Source of the DNA: an uncultured Holdemania sp.
Lineage (GTDB): Bacteria; Bacillota_I; Bacilli_A; Erysipelotrichales; Erysipelotrichaceae
NCBI GenBank assembly: GCA_947037125.1
Contig: CAMQTJ010000018.1
Coordinates: forward strand, 1 to 37,641
Direction: 5' to 3'
Length of the DNA: 37,641 nucleotides
This document shows positions 1 to 8,110 of this stretch, one piece after another. The notes under the pieces are model-generated. The model was not told where the DNA came from. It worked only from the letters and a program-made list of their open reading frames with translations, and ran no database searches. Position 1 is the stretch's first letter; the number at the start of each line of letters is the position of its first letter. Made by a program: the position numbers and the translations under genes.

Positions 1-117
1 TCGAATCCATTATTAAGAATAGTTACATTAGCACTACCAGTTATTCCTAATGTGAAAATGTCTGATCTTGGAATGGTTGAAGTAAATAGTAAAACGATAA
101 TCAATTTATTTGATTAG
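1..117 (+). CDS. C-terminal fragment of an unidentified protein
   Basis: An open frame enters from the left edge and ends at a TAG at 115-117, giving 38 residues that end in KTIINLFD. It is followed at once by a second stop (TAA) and then by a strong terminator, so this is the true 3' end of a gene. The fragment has a hydrophobic stretch (residues about 6-15) and no motif I can assign with confidence. It could be the C-terminus of an oxidoreductase-like protein, but that is a guess. The start lies outside the window. Confidence 0.6.
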   Translation, partial: SNPLLRIVTLALPVIPNVKMSDLGMVEVNSKTIINLFD

Positions 118-125
118 TAAATAGT

Positions 126-160
126 AAAAATGCAAACTATTAATTTAGTTTGCATTTTTT
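126..160 (+). terminator. Intrinsic terminator of the left-edge gene
   Basis: A 13-bp stem pairs 126-138 with 147-159 (core TGCAAACT/AGTTTGCA) around an 8-nt loop, and the stem ends in a T run. The A run on the left arm means it could also work on the minus strand. Confidence 0.85.
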
Positions 161-172
161 AGATATCAAGGT

Positions 173-218
173 AATAAAAAAGCACTTTTCTAATTTTAAG
201 TAAACTAGTTAAGTGCTT
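173..218 (-). terminator. Intrinsic terminator of the YjiH-like gene
   Basis: AAGCACTT (180-187) pairs with AAGTGCTT (211-218). Read on the minus strand the hairpin is followed by a T-rich tract, and it starts 7 nt beyond the stop codon of the minus-strand gene. Confidence 0.75.
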
Positions 219-224
219 AAGCTA

Positions 225-1565
225 TTAAAATAATATATGACCTACAATTGCAATAATTGGTAGGGTAACAAGTGTTCTTTGAATAAAAATAATGAATAAA
301 TCTTTGATTGAAATATCAATACTACTACCTAAAATAATACTACCAATTTCTGACATGTAAATTAACTGGACAACAGATGTTGTTGCTATTACAAAACGCG
401 TTAAATCAGAAGTGATTTCATGTGCCATAATTGATGGTAAAAACATGTCGGCAAATCCTACTATAACAGTTTGTGATGCAAGTTGTGCTTCAGGTATACC
501 TAATAGATAATAAATAGGTATAAATGGTAATCCTAATATTTTAAATACTGGTGTATATGTTGCGATAATTAAAGTAATAGTACCAAAGGCTAAAATAACA
601 GGTAATACTTGAAAATACATGTCCATTACATTTTTTAATCCTTCAATAATAAATTGCTTTAAACTAAGTGAATTTTGTGCACTATTTATTGCTTTATCTA
701 ATGCATATTTAATTGCAGTAGTATCATTTGGAATTGATTCATCAATAGTATCATGATTACCTAAATAAGTATCTGGAATTTTAGATAGTGGTGCAAGTTT
801 TGGAACAATAATGGCTGCTACAATACCGGCAAGTGCTACGGTAAGATAAAATGGTATAAAGTATGCTTCAAGACCTACTTCACTTAGTACAACAAGTGCA
901 AATGTGATAGAAACAGCAGAAAATGTTGTAGCTATAACACATGCTTCTCTTTTACTATAAAAGCCTTGTTCATATTGCTTTGCAGTTAACAATACTCCAA
1001 TTGATCCATCACCAAGCCATGAAGCAATACAATCAATAGCACTTCTACCTGGAAGATTAAATACAGGGCGCATAACTTTAATAAGTAAGACACCAAAGAA
1101 ATCCATTAAGCCATAATTTAATAATAATGGTAATAACATTCCTGCTAATAAAAATACACATAATAATATTGGCATTAAGTCATTAATTATTAAGCCACTA
1201 GTATCTGCTGATATAATAAATGATGGACCTAAATTAAAATAAAATAAGATAATAATTAAGGCACCAACTAAACGTGTAATAAACCAAAATGGTGTTGGAT
1301 TAAATAAGTTATTTAATGTTTTACTTTGTTTAAATAATTCAAATTTAAACAACTTATTAAGACATGTAATAATTGTACTTATCATAATTAATGAAAAGAT
1401 AATGTCTGTTGTATAATTTTGAATTAAATCTAATAATGAATTAGCTATTAAGGCAATTGGAATTGTGAAATTAGTTCCATCTTTAATAGGGGTTATAAAT
1501 AATAAAATACCAATTAGTGATGGAATTAAGAATTTATAAAAATTTTTGTTTTTTAATGTTTTCAT
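225..1565 (-). CDS. YjiH-family membrane protein (nucleoside-recognition/Gate domain)
   Basis: This is a 446-residue polytopic membrane protein with about ten hydrophobic segments. The central segment around residues 150-200, with LPGRSAIDCIASWLGDGSIGVLL, has the Gly/Ser-rich look of the nucleoside-recognition (Gate) domain found in YjiH and spore-maturation SpmA/B-like proteins. The substrate of YjiH proteins is not established, so transport of a nucleoside-like or other small solute is only suggested. The ATG at 1565 is preceded by AGGAGT about 6 nt away, which supports this start. The gene is monocistronic, divergent from the S41 lipoprotein gene across about 200 bp, and closed by its own terminator. 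The family call rests on reading the protein and not on a search. Confidence 0.7.
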   Translation of the reverse strand: MKTLKNKNFYKFLIPSLIGILLFITPIKDGTNFTIPIALIANSLLDLIQNYTTDIIFSLIMISTIITCLNKLFKFELFKQSKTLNNLFNPTPFWFITRLVGALIIILFYFNLGPSFIISADTSGLIINDLMPILLCVFLLAGMLLPLLLNYGLMDFFGVLLIKVMRPVFNLPGRSAIDCIASWLGDGSIGVLLTAKQYEQGFYSKREACVIATTFSAVSITFALVVLSEVGLEAYFIPFYLTVALAGIVAAIIVPKLAPLSKIPDTYLGNHDTIDESIPNDTTAIKYALDKAINSAQNSLSLKQFIIEGLKNVMDMYFQVLPVILAFGTITLIIATYTPVFKILGLPFIPIYYLLGIPEAQLASQTVIVGFADMFLPSIMAHEITSDLTRFVIATTSVVQLIYMSEIGSIILGSSIDISIKDLFIIFIQRTLVTLPIIAIVGHILF

Positions 1566-1694
1566 ATGTATACTCCTAATGTGTCAGTTATTAATTATAA
1601 ACTAAATAGATCTATAATGGAATATAATATTTATCTTTTTAACTTTAATCATATAAAAAGATAATAATTGATATTATTTTTATTATTAATATTG

Positions 1695-1741
1695 TGATAT
1701 AATGAACTTATGAAATAATTAAATTGATATATGGTTATAAT
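1695..1741 (+). promoter_or_regulatory. Candidate promoter of the S41 lipoprotein gene
   Basis: An extended -10 (TGATATAAT, 1695-1703) and a second TATAAT (1736-1741) lie upstream of the ATG at 1766. Neither has a good -35 at 17 bp. The extended -10 is the better candidate. The rest of the 200-bp intergene is featureless AT-rich DNA. Confidence 0.35.
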
Positions 1742-1765
1742 TAGTTAAAATGGAGACATATATAT

Positions 1766-3034
1766 ATGAAAAGAATAGTTAAATTATTATTAGTATTATC
1801 AATAAGCTTTGCATGTTTTGGATGTAGTAAAGTAGATACAACAAATAGTGATTTGTTATTATTAAGTGAAATAGAAAATATTGAACAAAATGATAAACTA
1901 CAAGATTTATTGTATTTTTATCAAACATTAAAAGAGGGTCATAAAAACTTGTTTTTTAATGTAACGCCAGAAGAATTTGTTGGCGAAATAATAAAAATAG
2001 CTAAACTAACACCTGAAATGAATGAAGATGATTTTTATTATTCATTGAATTATTTATTGTCTTTAGTAGGCGATGCGCATACAAATATTGTACGCTTTGC
2101 AAGTGAAGATGATTTACTTGGGGTAGACGTGAAATTTTTTAGTGATGGTTGGTATATAACGATGATCAATGGTGAAAATAGGGAACATTTATCATCAAAA
2201 TTAGTTGCAGTAAATGGAATGAGAATTGATGAAGTTTCAAATTTATTTCAAAATATAATATCATTTGAAAATTTTGTTTGGAGTAATTATATATTTGAAA
2301 CAGATATTAGGTTTAAAACAGCATTTCAATTCTTAAATATTGTAGGGGATAATGAAGATGTTATTTTTAGTTTAGAAAATAGTGAGGGTGTCATAAGTGA
2401 TGTTGTAATAAAAACAATGTTACAATTAGAAGAATCAATGAGTGTATTATCTTATGATTATAAATTTAATCATATAACAGGAGAAGATGATACTAATTAT
2501 CATGGACAAAAACTTGATGAAAATAATTATTTTATTCAATATAATACATGCTATGAAGACAAAAATTTATCGATGAAAGTATTTGCCGAAAATATGAAAC
2601 AAGAGATATCTAGTGGCAATTATCAAAATGTTATTATTGATTTGCGTTATAATTCAGGTGGGTATAAAAATGTAATAAAACCATTAGTTAAAATGTTGGA
2701 TAAACTACAAAATGAATTAGAATTTGAAGTGTTTACTCTTATTGGTACACAAACTTTTTCAGCAGGAGTGATAAGTATATTTCAAATAGATGAAAAACTT
2801 AATAGTACAACAGTCGGTAGTCTAACAGGTGGTAATGTGAATTTTTATGGAGGCTTAGAAGATTTTGAATTAATTAATCACGAATTTTATGGACACTATT
2901 CAAAACAGTATTATGAAGGAATTAAAGATTATGAGGGTGATGCATATTGTCCAAATATTGAAATAGAACATAATCATGATAATTATCGTAAGGGTGTCGA
3001 TGCAGAAATTGAATGGATTTTAGAGAATAAATAG
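1766..3034 (+). CDS. S41-family (tail-specific) peptidase-like lipoprotein
   Basis: The 422-residue protein opens with Lys-Arg, a hydrophobic stretch and FGC-S, so Cys20 is a likely lipidation site. The residue at -3 is Cys, which is not textbook. The C-terminal half looks like a peptidase S41 domain: a strand ending IIDLRYNSGG (about 290-299), typical of the family's DxRxNxGG signature, and GTQTFSAGV (about 327-335), where Ser332 sits where the family nucleophile is expected. The N-terminal 100-250 region, with VGDAHTNI, resembles the helical/PDZ-substitute part of secreted S41 proteins. It is expected on the outer face of the membrane, acting on unknown peptides or proteins. A GGAG lies 11 nt upstream of the ATG, a long spacing. 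The gene is a single-gene unit with its own terminator. Confidence 0.75.
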   Translation: MKRIVKLLLVLSISFACFGCSKVDTTNSDLLLLSEIENIEQNDKLQDLLYFYQTLKEGHKNLFFNVTPEEFVGEIIKIAKLTPEMNEDDFYYSLNYLLSLVGDAHTNIVRFASEDDLLGVDVKFFSDGWYITMINGENREHLSSKLVAVNGMRIDEVSNLFQNIISFENFVWSNYIFETDIRFKTAFQFLNIVGDNEDVIFSLENSEGVISDVVIKTMLQLEESMSVLSYDYKFNHITGEDDTNYHGQKLDENNYFIQYNTCYEDKNLSMKVFAENMKQEISSGNYQNVIIDLRYNSGGYKNVIKPLVKMLDKLQNELEFEVFTLIGTQTFSAGVISIFQIDEKLNSTTVGSLTGGNVNFYGGLEDFELINHEFYGHYSKQYYEGIKDYEGDAYCPNIEIEHNHDNYRKGVDAEIEWILENK

Positions 3035-3036
3035 AT

Positions 3037-3073
3037 AATAAAAACAGATTAAGATATTAAATCTGTTTTTATT
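3037..3073 (+). terminator. Intrinsic terminator after the S41 lipoprotein
   Basis: A 14-bp stem pairs 3037-3050 with 3060-3073 (core AACAGATT/AATCTGTT). The right arm contains the T run. Confidence 0.85.
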
Positions 3074-3231
3074 ATTTAAATAAGTTCACATTTTTAAGAG
3101 AATAAAACAGGAATAAAGCTTACTTGTGAAATTATTAATGAATTAAATTGCATTTTGTAAGAAACATAAATCATTTATGAAAAGTAATAATTTACATAGT
3201 GTTTTTATAGTGTTAAGCTGGCGTATGCGCT

Positions 3232-3258
3232 TGCGAAAGAATTAATAAGTGCTATAAT
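3232..3258 (+). promoter_or_regulatory. Probable promoter of the flavoprotein lipoprotein gene
   Basis: TATAAT at 3253-3258 follows TTGCGA at 3232-3237 with a 15-bp spacer, which is short. The 3216-3240 stretch is noticeably richer in G+C than its surroundings and may hold a regulator site I cannot name. Confidence 0.45.
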
Positions 3259-3277
3259 TTAGTGGGAGGAAAGAAAA

Positions 3278-5146
3278 ATGAAAATGACAAAAAAAGTTTT
3301 TAGTTTAGTTTTATGCTCATTATTAGTGTTCGCACTTGTTGGTTGCACTAAACCAAAAGAAGATGCAGTAGTAGGAGCTAAGGATGGTACATATTCTGTG
3401 GTAACAACAGGTATGTTTGAAGGATTAACAGTAGATACAACGTTTGAGGGTGGTAAAATCACAAGTGTTGTAATCGGTGAAAACACAGAAACACCAACAA
3501 TTGCAGAAGGTGCTTTAACTACATTACCAGCAGCAATCGTTGCTTCACAAAGTATTATGGTTGATGCAATCTCTGGTGCAACACGCACAAGTGAAGGTAT
3601 TGTTGATGGTGTTAAACAAGCAATTGAACAAGCTGGTGGAAATGTTGCAGATTTTTCGGCAGAAGTTGAAACAGTTGATGTATTCAATGCTGAATTAACA
3701 AATAATGAAGTTCCCACTACTTGGGACAAAGAAGTTGATGTAATAGTTGTAGGTGGAGGATTTGCAGGACTTGCAGCAACACATACTGCAGCTGAGGCTG
3801 GAGCTGATACTTTATTAGTAGAAAAAATGCCTGTTGTTGGTGGTAATAGTGCTATCAATGGTGGTCAATATGCATCATATACAAGTGATGCAGCAGCAGA
3901 ATTACAAGAAAAATTTGATTTAGTGCCAGATACTGCACAGCAACATATCGAAGATACTATTAAAGGTGGAGACAATGAGCCTATCGAAGAATTAGTATCT
4001 GTTATGGTTAATGGTTCACCAATTTATTTTAATAAATTATTAAGTGCAGGACTTGTTATTCGTGATACTTTAGCAAGACCTGGTGGTCATTATGGTTACA
4101 GAACTTATGTTACAGAAAATTCAATTGGATCAGATATTGTTGAAGTACAAAAAACTTTAGTAGAACAAACTGATGCTGTTGTTGAAACAAATGCAAAAAT
4201 GGTTCAAATTTATAAAGTAGAAAATACAGTAGTTGGAATTCAGGTTGCAACTCAAGATGGATTAAAAAATTATAAAGCAAATCAAGGTGTTATTTTAGCA
4301 ACAGGTGGTTTTAGTGCTAATGTTGAAATGCGTTTATTATATGATGAAAAATTAACAGCTGATATTCCTACAACAAATGCTGTTAGTGCTACAGGCGAAG
4401 GTTTACAAATGGCAATGGATTTAGGTGCTGATACACTTCACATGGATTATATCCAACGTTACCCATGGGCTGATCCTAATACTGGTGTATTAGATACAGT
4501 GGCTGTTATGCCATTTACTGGTCCTTCATACGGAGTTATTTATGTTGACCAAGATGGAAATCGTTATGTTAATGAAGGTGAAAGACGTGATGTATGTGCA
4601 AATGCTGCTGTTGCTACAGGTGGTACTTCTACATTCTCAATCTTTACAAAAGAAATCGTTTCATTTTCAACTGATGAAGATATCGAAAAAGGAATTGCTG
4701 CAGGACGTATTTTTAAAGCTGATACTATTGAAGAATTAGTAACTCTTATCAATGCTCAACAATATCAAGGTGCAAGTGTTAATTTAACTGCTGAAACTTT
4801 ACAAGCAACAATTGATGCTCATAACTCATATATTGAATCAGGTGTTGATGCTGATTTTGAAAAAGTAATGTCTGATACAATGCTTCCAATTACACAAGGT
4901 CCATATTATGCTATACCTCAATGGCCTTCAGTTCACCATACAATGGGTGGATTAAGTATTACCACTAATGCACAAGTTAAAGATGTTGATGGAAATATCA
5001 TTGATAATTTATATGCAGCAGGTGAAATTACAGGTGGAATTCATGGTACAAACAGACTTGGATCAAATGCTGATGCTGATGCTTGTACATTTGGATATGT
5101 TGCAGGACATTATGCTGTAACTAAAGAAAATCCTGTTACAAAATAG
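3278..5146 (+). CDS. Secreted lipoprotein flavoprotein: FMN-binding domain plus fumarate/urocanate-reductase-type FAD domain
   Basis: The 622-residue protein starts with a lipoprotein signal (lipobox LVGC, Cys23). Residues about 37-118 form an FMN-binding domain with the SGAT motif (Thr102), the site where ApbE-type transferases attach FMN covalently. From about 153 an FAD-dependent reductase domain begins with VVGGGFAGL (158-166). Conserved reductase residues are visible: NEGERRD (432-438), HHTMGG (553-558) and GTNRLGSNA (590-598). No CxxCH heme site is present, unlike Shewanella flavocytochrome c, so electrons must come through the FMN domain. The likely job is reduction of an extracellular unsaturated acid as terminal acceptor. 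Tyr395 stands where fumarate reductases usually have a carboxylate-binding His, so fumarate is not assured. The ATG at 3278 has GGAGG 8 nt upstream. Confidence 0.85.
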   Translation: MKMTKKVFSLVLCSLLVFALVGCTKPKEDAVVGAKDGTYSVVTTGMFEGLTVDTTFEGGKITSVVIGENTETPTIAEGALTTLPAAIVASQSIMVDAISGATRTSEGIVDGVKQAIEQAGGNVADFSAEVETVDVFNAELTNNEVPTTWDKEVDVIVVGGGFAGLAATHTAAEAGADTLLVEKMPVVGGNSAINGGQYASYTSDAAAELQEKFDLVPDTAQQHIEDTIKGGDNEPIEELVSVMVNGSPIYFNKLLSAGLVIRDTLARPGGHYGYRTYVTENSIGSDIVEVQKTLVEQTDAVVETNAKMVQIYKVENTVVGIQVATQDGLKNYKANQGVILATGGFSANVEMRLLYDEKLTADIPTTNAVSATGEGLQMAMDLGADTLHMDYIQRYPWADPNTGVLDTVAVMPFTGPSYGVIYVDQDGNRYVNEGERRDVCANAAVATGGTSTFSIFTKEIVSFSTDEDIEKGIAAGRIFKADTIEELVTLINAQQYQGASVNLTAETLQATIDAHNSYIESGVDADFEKVMSDTMLPITQGPYYAIPQWPSVHHTMGGLSITTNAQVKDVDGNIIDNLYAAGEITGGIHGTNRLGSNADADACTFGYVAGHYAVTKENPVTK

Positions 5147-5155
5147 TTAATAAAT

Positions 5156-5182
5156 AAGATAGATTAATTTCTATCTTTTTTT
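5156..5182 (+). terminator. Intrinsic terminator after the flavoprotein gene
   Basis: AAGATAG (5156-5162) pairs with CTATCTT (5171-5177) around an 8-nt loop, followed by a T run. Confidence 0.85.
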
Positions 5183-5192
5183 AACGAATATT

Positions 5193-5243
5193 GTTGCATA
5201 TGCAACGAAAGTGTGGTATTCTGTATATCGTTGCAATCGCAAC
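5193..5243 (+). promoter_or_regulatory. MATE-MarR promoter with two palindromic operators
   Basis: Operator 1 is a perfect 14-bp palindrome, GTTGC-ATAT-GCAAC (5193-5206). Operator 2 is GTTGC-AATC-GCAAC (5230-5243). The -35 TTGCAT (5194-5199) lies inside operator 1, and the -10 TATTCT (5217-5222) follows after exactly 17 bp, so operator 2 begins at about the transcription start. Palindromes with TTGC/GCAA arms are typical of MarR-family sites, and a MarR gene lies downstream in the same direction. Auto-repression is inferred from this geometry. Confidence 0.75.
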
Positions 5244-5260
5244 AAAATAAGGAGACACAT

Positions 5261-6640
5261 ATGATAGACAATAAAAACAATAGTTTAGGTACCGAAAAGA
5301 TAGGGAAGTTATTAATTAAATATTCTATTCCTGCAATTATTGGAATGGTAGTTAATATGCTTTACAATGTAATAGATAGAATGTACATTGGGCAAATCGC
5401 AGAAGTTGGTGGACTTGCAATTTCAGGTGTTGGTATTACAATGCCAATAACATCAATTATTACAGGTTTTGGAATGTTGATAGGAATTGGTACTTCCGCA
5501 TCAATTTCAATTGCCTTAGGTAAAAAAGAAATAGGAAAAGCTCAAAAAATATTAAATAATGGATTTTTATGTATAGTATTTATAAGTATCTTAATTGCTA
5601 TATTTGGTAATGTATTCGCAAATGATATTGTGACATTATTTGGTGCTACAGAAAATACTTCAGTTTATGCATTATTGTATTTAAGACCATTAATGTTTGG
5701 TACTGTCTTTAATTTAATTGCGTTTGGTTTAAATCATTCAATATCTAGTGACGGAAATCCTAATATCGCAATGTTTACAATGATTATTGGTGCTATTATC
5801 AATATAGTAATTGACCCATTATTTATCTTCACATTTGATATGGGAATACAAGGTGCAGCATATGCTACAGTATTATCACAATTTATTGCTTCTATTTGGG
5901 TTGTAAATTATTTTTCTAGAAGTGATAAGTCAAAAATCAAAATTCAAAGAAAATCTTTAAAAATAGATTTCAAGATAGTTAAAGTTATATTAGCTATTGG
6001 TATGGCTCCATTTTGTATGCAACTTGCAGGAAGTTTAGTTCAAGTTCTTGCAAATAAAGCCTTATTATTACATGGTGGTGACTTGGCCATTGGTGCAATG
6101 AGTGTTATTGTTTCAGTTTATACAATCTTTATTATGCCAATTTTTGGTTTAAATCAAGGTGCTGCACCTATTATTGGTTATAATTATGGCGCTAAAAATT
6201 ATGATCGTGTTAAAAAAGTATTTATGTATACAATAATATTGTGTTTTATATTTTTAACTTTAAGCTTTTTATTAGTACAAACATTTCCAGAATTTGCGAT
6301 TTCAATGTTTAATAAAGATCCTAAGTTAACTGAACTTGCAGTAAATGGAATTAAAATATATTTATTATCAATGCCTATAATTGGTATTCAAATGGCAACA
6401 TCTAATTATTTTCAATCAATTGGTAAAGCGAAAAAAGCTATGTTAATAGGTCTTACTCGCCAAGTAATATTTCTAGTTCCATGCTTCTTATTTTTCCCAA
6501 CAATTTGGGGATTAGATGGTGTATGGTGGTCAGGTCCAATTGCCGATTTAATGGCAGTAACAGTTTCAGCAATTGCAATAATTTTTGAATTTAGACATTT
6601 AGATAAAAGTCATAAAGAGGATTTAGTAGAAATAAAATAA
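5261..6640 (+). CDS. MATE-family multidrug efflux transporter (MepA-like)
   Basis: This is a 459-residue protein with about twelve membrane segments in two pseudo-repeats. The first begins LLIKYSIPAIIGMVVNMLYN, with IDRMYIGQI after it, and the second begins near VILAIGMAPFCMQLAGS. GLNQGAAPIIGYNYGA is a hallmark of the NorM/MepA branch. It exports cationic drugs or dyes in exchange for Na+ or H+. The start is the ATG at 5261, 6 nt after GGAG (5251-5254). A longer frame opens 48 nt earlier, but it would begin inside the promoter. It is 58 bp upstream of a MarR gene and probably co-transcribed with it from the operator-flanked promoter. Confidence 0.88.
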   Translation: MIDNKNNSLGTEKIGKLLIKYSIPAIIGMVVNMLYNVIDRMYIGQIAEVGGLAISGVGITMPITSIITGFGMLIGIGTSASISIALGKKEIGKAQKILNNGFLCIVFISILIAIFGNVFANDIVTLFGATENTSVYALLYLRPLMFGTVFNLIAFGLNHSISSDGNPNIAMFTMIIGAIINIVIDPLFIFTFDMGIQGAAYATVLSQFIASIWVVNYFSRSDKSKIKIQRKSLKIDFKIVKVILAIGMAPFCMQLAGSLVQVLANKALLLHGGDLAIGAMSVIVSVYTIFIMPIFGLNQGAAPIIGYNYGAKNYDRVKKVFMYTIILCFIFLTLSFLLVQTFPEFAISMFNKDPKLTELAVNGIKIYLLSMPIIGIQMATSNYFQSIGKAKKAMLIGLTRQVIFLVPCFLFFPTIWGLDGVWWSGPIADLMAVTVSAIAIIFEFRHLDKSHKEDLVEIK

Positions 6641-6698
6641 TAGATTGATTATTTTTAGATATAATGTACAATAACAATATATAGAAAAGAGTAATTAT

Positions 6699-7121
6699 AT
6701 GAATAATACAAATAAGTTATCTATAGGAAATAAGATAAGTTTAATACATCGAAGTGGTGCAAATTATTTAACGACTAACTATTTAAAATATCATATTGGC
6801 TTTGGACAATATCAATATTTAATTAATTTATATCTTAAAGATGGATTAAGTCATGATGAATTAACACATTTAGTTAAAATGGATAAAGCAACAACAACTA
6901 GGAGTGTAAACAAACTTTTAAGTTTAAATCTTGTTAGGATAGAGCAAAATCCATTAGATAAACGTAAGTATTGTATTTATTTAACTGATTATGCAAAATC
7001 AATTAAAGATGATATATTTTCAACTGCAACTGATTGGGAAGAGAAATTATTAAGTGATCTTAGTGAAAGTGAAATTATTTTACTAGAAAATATCTTAATA
7101 AAAATAAGTAATAATATTTAA
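6699..7121 (+). CDS. MarR-family transcriptional regulator
   Basis: The 140-residue protein has the MarR winged-helix layout. An N-terminal dimerisation helix is followed by the DNA-binding part LSHDELTHLVKMDKATTTRSVNKLLSL (about 49-75) and a wing with EQNPLDKRKYCIYLT (about 81-95), whose DxRxxxxxLT pattern is a family signature. A C-terminal helix closes the dimer interface. The ribosome-binding site (AAAGAG, about 8 nt upstream) is modest. No GTTGC/GCAAC palindrome lies directly ahead of it, so it is most simply expressed from the MATE promoter and feeds back on the two operators there. The ligand is unknown and is presumably a substrate of the pump. A strong terminator follows. Confidence 0.88.
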   Translation: MNNTNKLSIGNKISLIHRSGANYLTTNYLKYHIGFGQYQYLINLYLKDGLSHDELTHLVKMDKATTTRSVNKLLSLNLVRIEQNPLDKRKYCIYLTDYAKSIKDDIFSTATDWEEKLLSDLSESEIILLENILIKISNNI

Positions 7122-7171
7122 TTAATTTGATTTTATATTAGATTAATAAAGTAATAATCAAATCAAAATAA

Positions 7172-7211
7172 CAAAAAAAACTAATAATTATATTAATTAT
7201 TAGTTTTTTTG
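7172..7211 (+). terminator. Intrinsic terminator of the MATE-MarR operon
   Basis: A long stem pairs CTAATAATTA (7181-7190) with TAATTATTAG (7194-7203) across a 3-nt loop. It is extended by an A run on the left and a T run on the right, so it works in either direction. Confidence 0.88.
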
Positions 7212-7446
7212 TTTCTAGGAAAGTTAATCTGGAGACTAAAAATATCAAAAATACATAATTGGTCACTAATAAATGCATTTCTTACAGATTCTATATGAAG
7301 GTACACTTATTTGGATTTAATCATCGTTAGCGTTAACTATATATAATAAAAGGTGATGAATATTACTTAAAAAGTTTTTTCATAACTAATTAATAGTAAC
7401 TAATGCATGCAAGTGGTGCATTCATTGCACCACCTTTTGATGGTAC
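7212..7446. other. Gene-free stretch downstream of the MATE-MarR operon
   Basis: No open frame with a ribosome-binding site is present on either strand. It contains a GC-richer hairpin at 7413-7433, listed separately. The rest shows no recognisable structure. It probably includes decayed flank of the IS91-like remnant. Confidence 0.5.
7413..7433 (-). repeat. 8-bp inverted repeat just past the IS91-like transposase stop
   Basis: GTGGTGCA (7413-7420) and TGCACCAC (7426-7433) form a perfect dyad around TTCAT, 13 nt beyond the transposase stop on the minus strand. IS91 elements carry a hairpin-bearing origin end downstream of the transposase, so this may be its remnant. It could equally be the element's terminator. 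Confidence 0.45.
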
Positions 7447-8052
7447 TTAGTGGTCTACAAAATCCATATAATGTCCACAGCTACAAAGCAAGGGGGCAAC
7501 AACAAAAGTTTCTATTAATTCTTTTCCATAACTAATATTTTTTTATAGTTGTACAGGAATTAGCGATTAATATTTTAACTACTTTTTTCTTCGAATGATT
7601 TAAGTTGCATAACGACCATAATTCTAAGTATTTTAAATTGTTTTTCATGAATTTGAATACATGCTCAATATCTTTAATTGTTTCTCTTTATCATAGTCAA
7701 TAATTTTACTTTGAGCCCTAGCAGGTATTGCGGCATAACGAATAATATAATTCACAATGGCGTTGTTATTTTTATATTTCACATTAGTAGCATAAACAAA
7801 GAAACCATTTTTATGGTCTTTATAAAATTATGTACTTAACTTTTTAAACTTTCTAATTTCATGTGAATTTGGATTAAATGAATCACGTATATTATCGAGT
7901 ATAGTCATAAAAGAGCAACCACTTAATTGTACAACGAAATGTATTAAGAATGGTACTCTAGTTTTATAGTTCTTGAATTTGGCTTTTAGATTGATTGAAC
8001 GGGTTACTCCATCATTTTTTAATTTACACAATAAGGATAAAATATTTGATTT
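7447..8052 (-). pseudogene. Decayed IS91-like transposase (C-terminal half)
   Basis: Several frames on the minus strand together read like the C-terminal part of an IS91-family transposase. The order is: an intact stretch (8031-7828) containing KNDGVTRSINLK; then DKDHKNGFFVYATNVK; then NYIIRYAAIPARAQSKIIDY (about 7775-7710), which matches the family's xYxxRYxxxPxxxxxRI region; then NYGRYATLNHSKKK (about 7630); and finally LIETFVVAPLLCSCGHYMDF with a stop at 7447-7449. The CSCGH zinc-like end is typical. At least three frameshifts or stops separate these blocks. The N-terminal zinc-finger half is missing, and homology fades at about 8050, close to the start of the decayed HxlR gene. It is not functional. 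Confidence 0.72.
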
Positions 8053-8110
8053 ATAAAAGATTGATAATTAAATATGTAATAAAAGATAAAATATGAAAGG
8101 TGGAGATAAG

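Noticed and set aside
3259-3858. A 199-codon minus-strand frame across the start of the flavoprotein gene.
   Set aside because: It is the antisense of a well-supported gene, has low-complexity Ser/Thr/Pro/Ala composition and no ribosome-binding site.
7828-8031. A free-standing 67-residue gene.
   Set aside because: Its sequence continues, in other frames, into further IS91 transposase blocks, so it is one piece of a broken gene.
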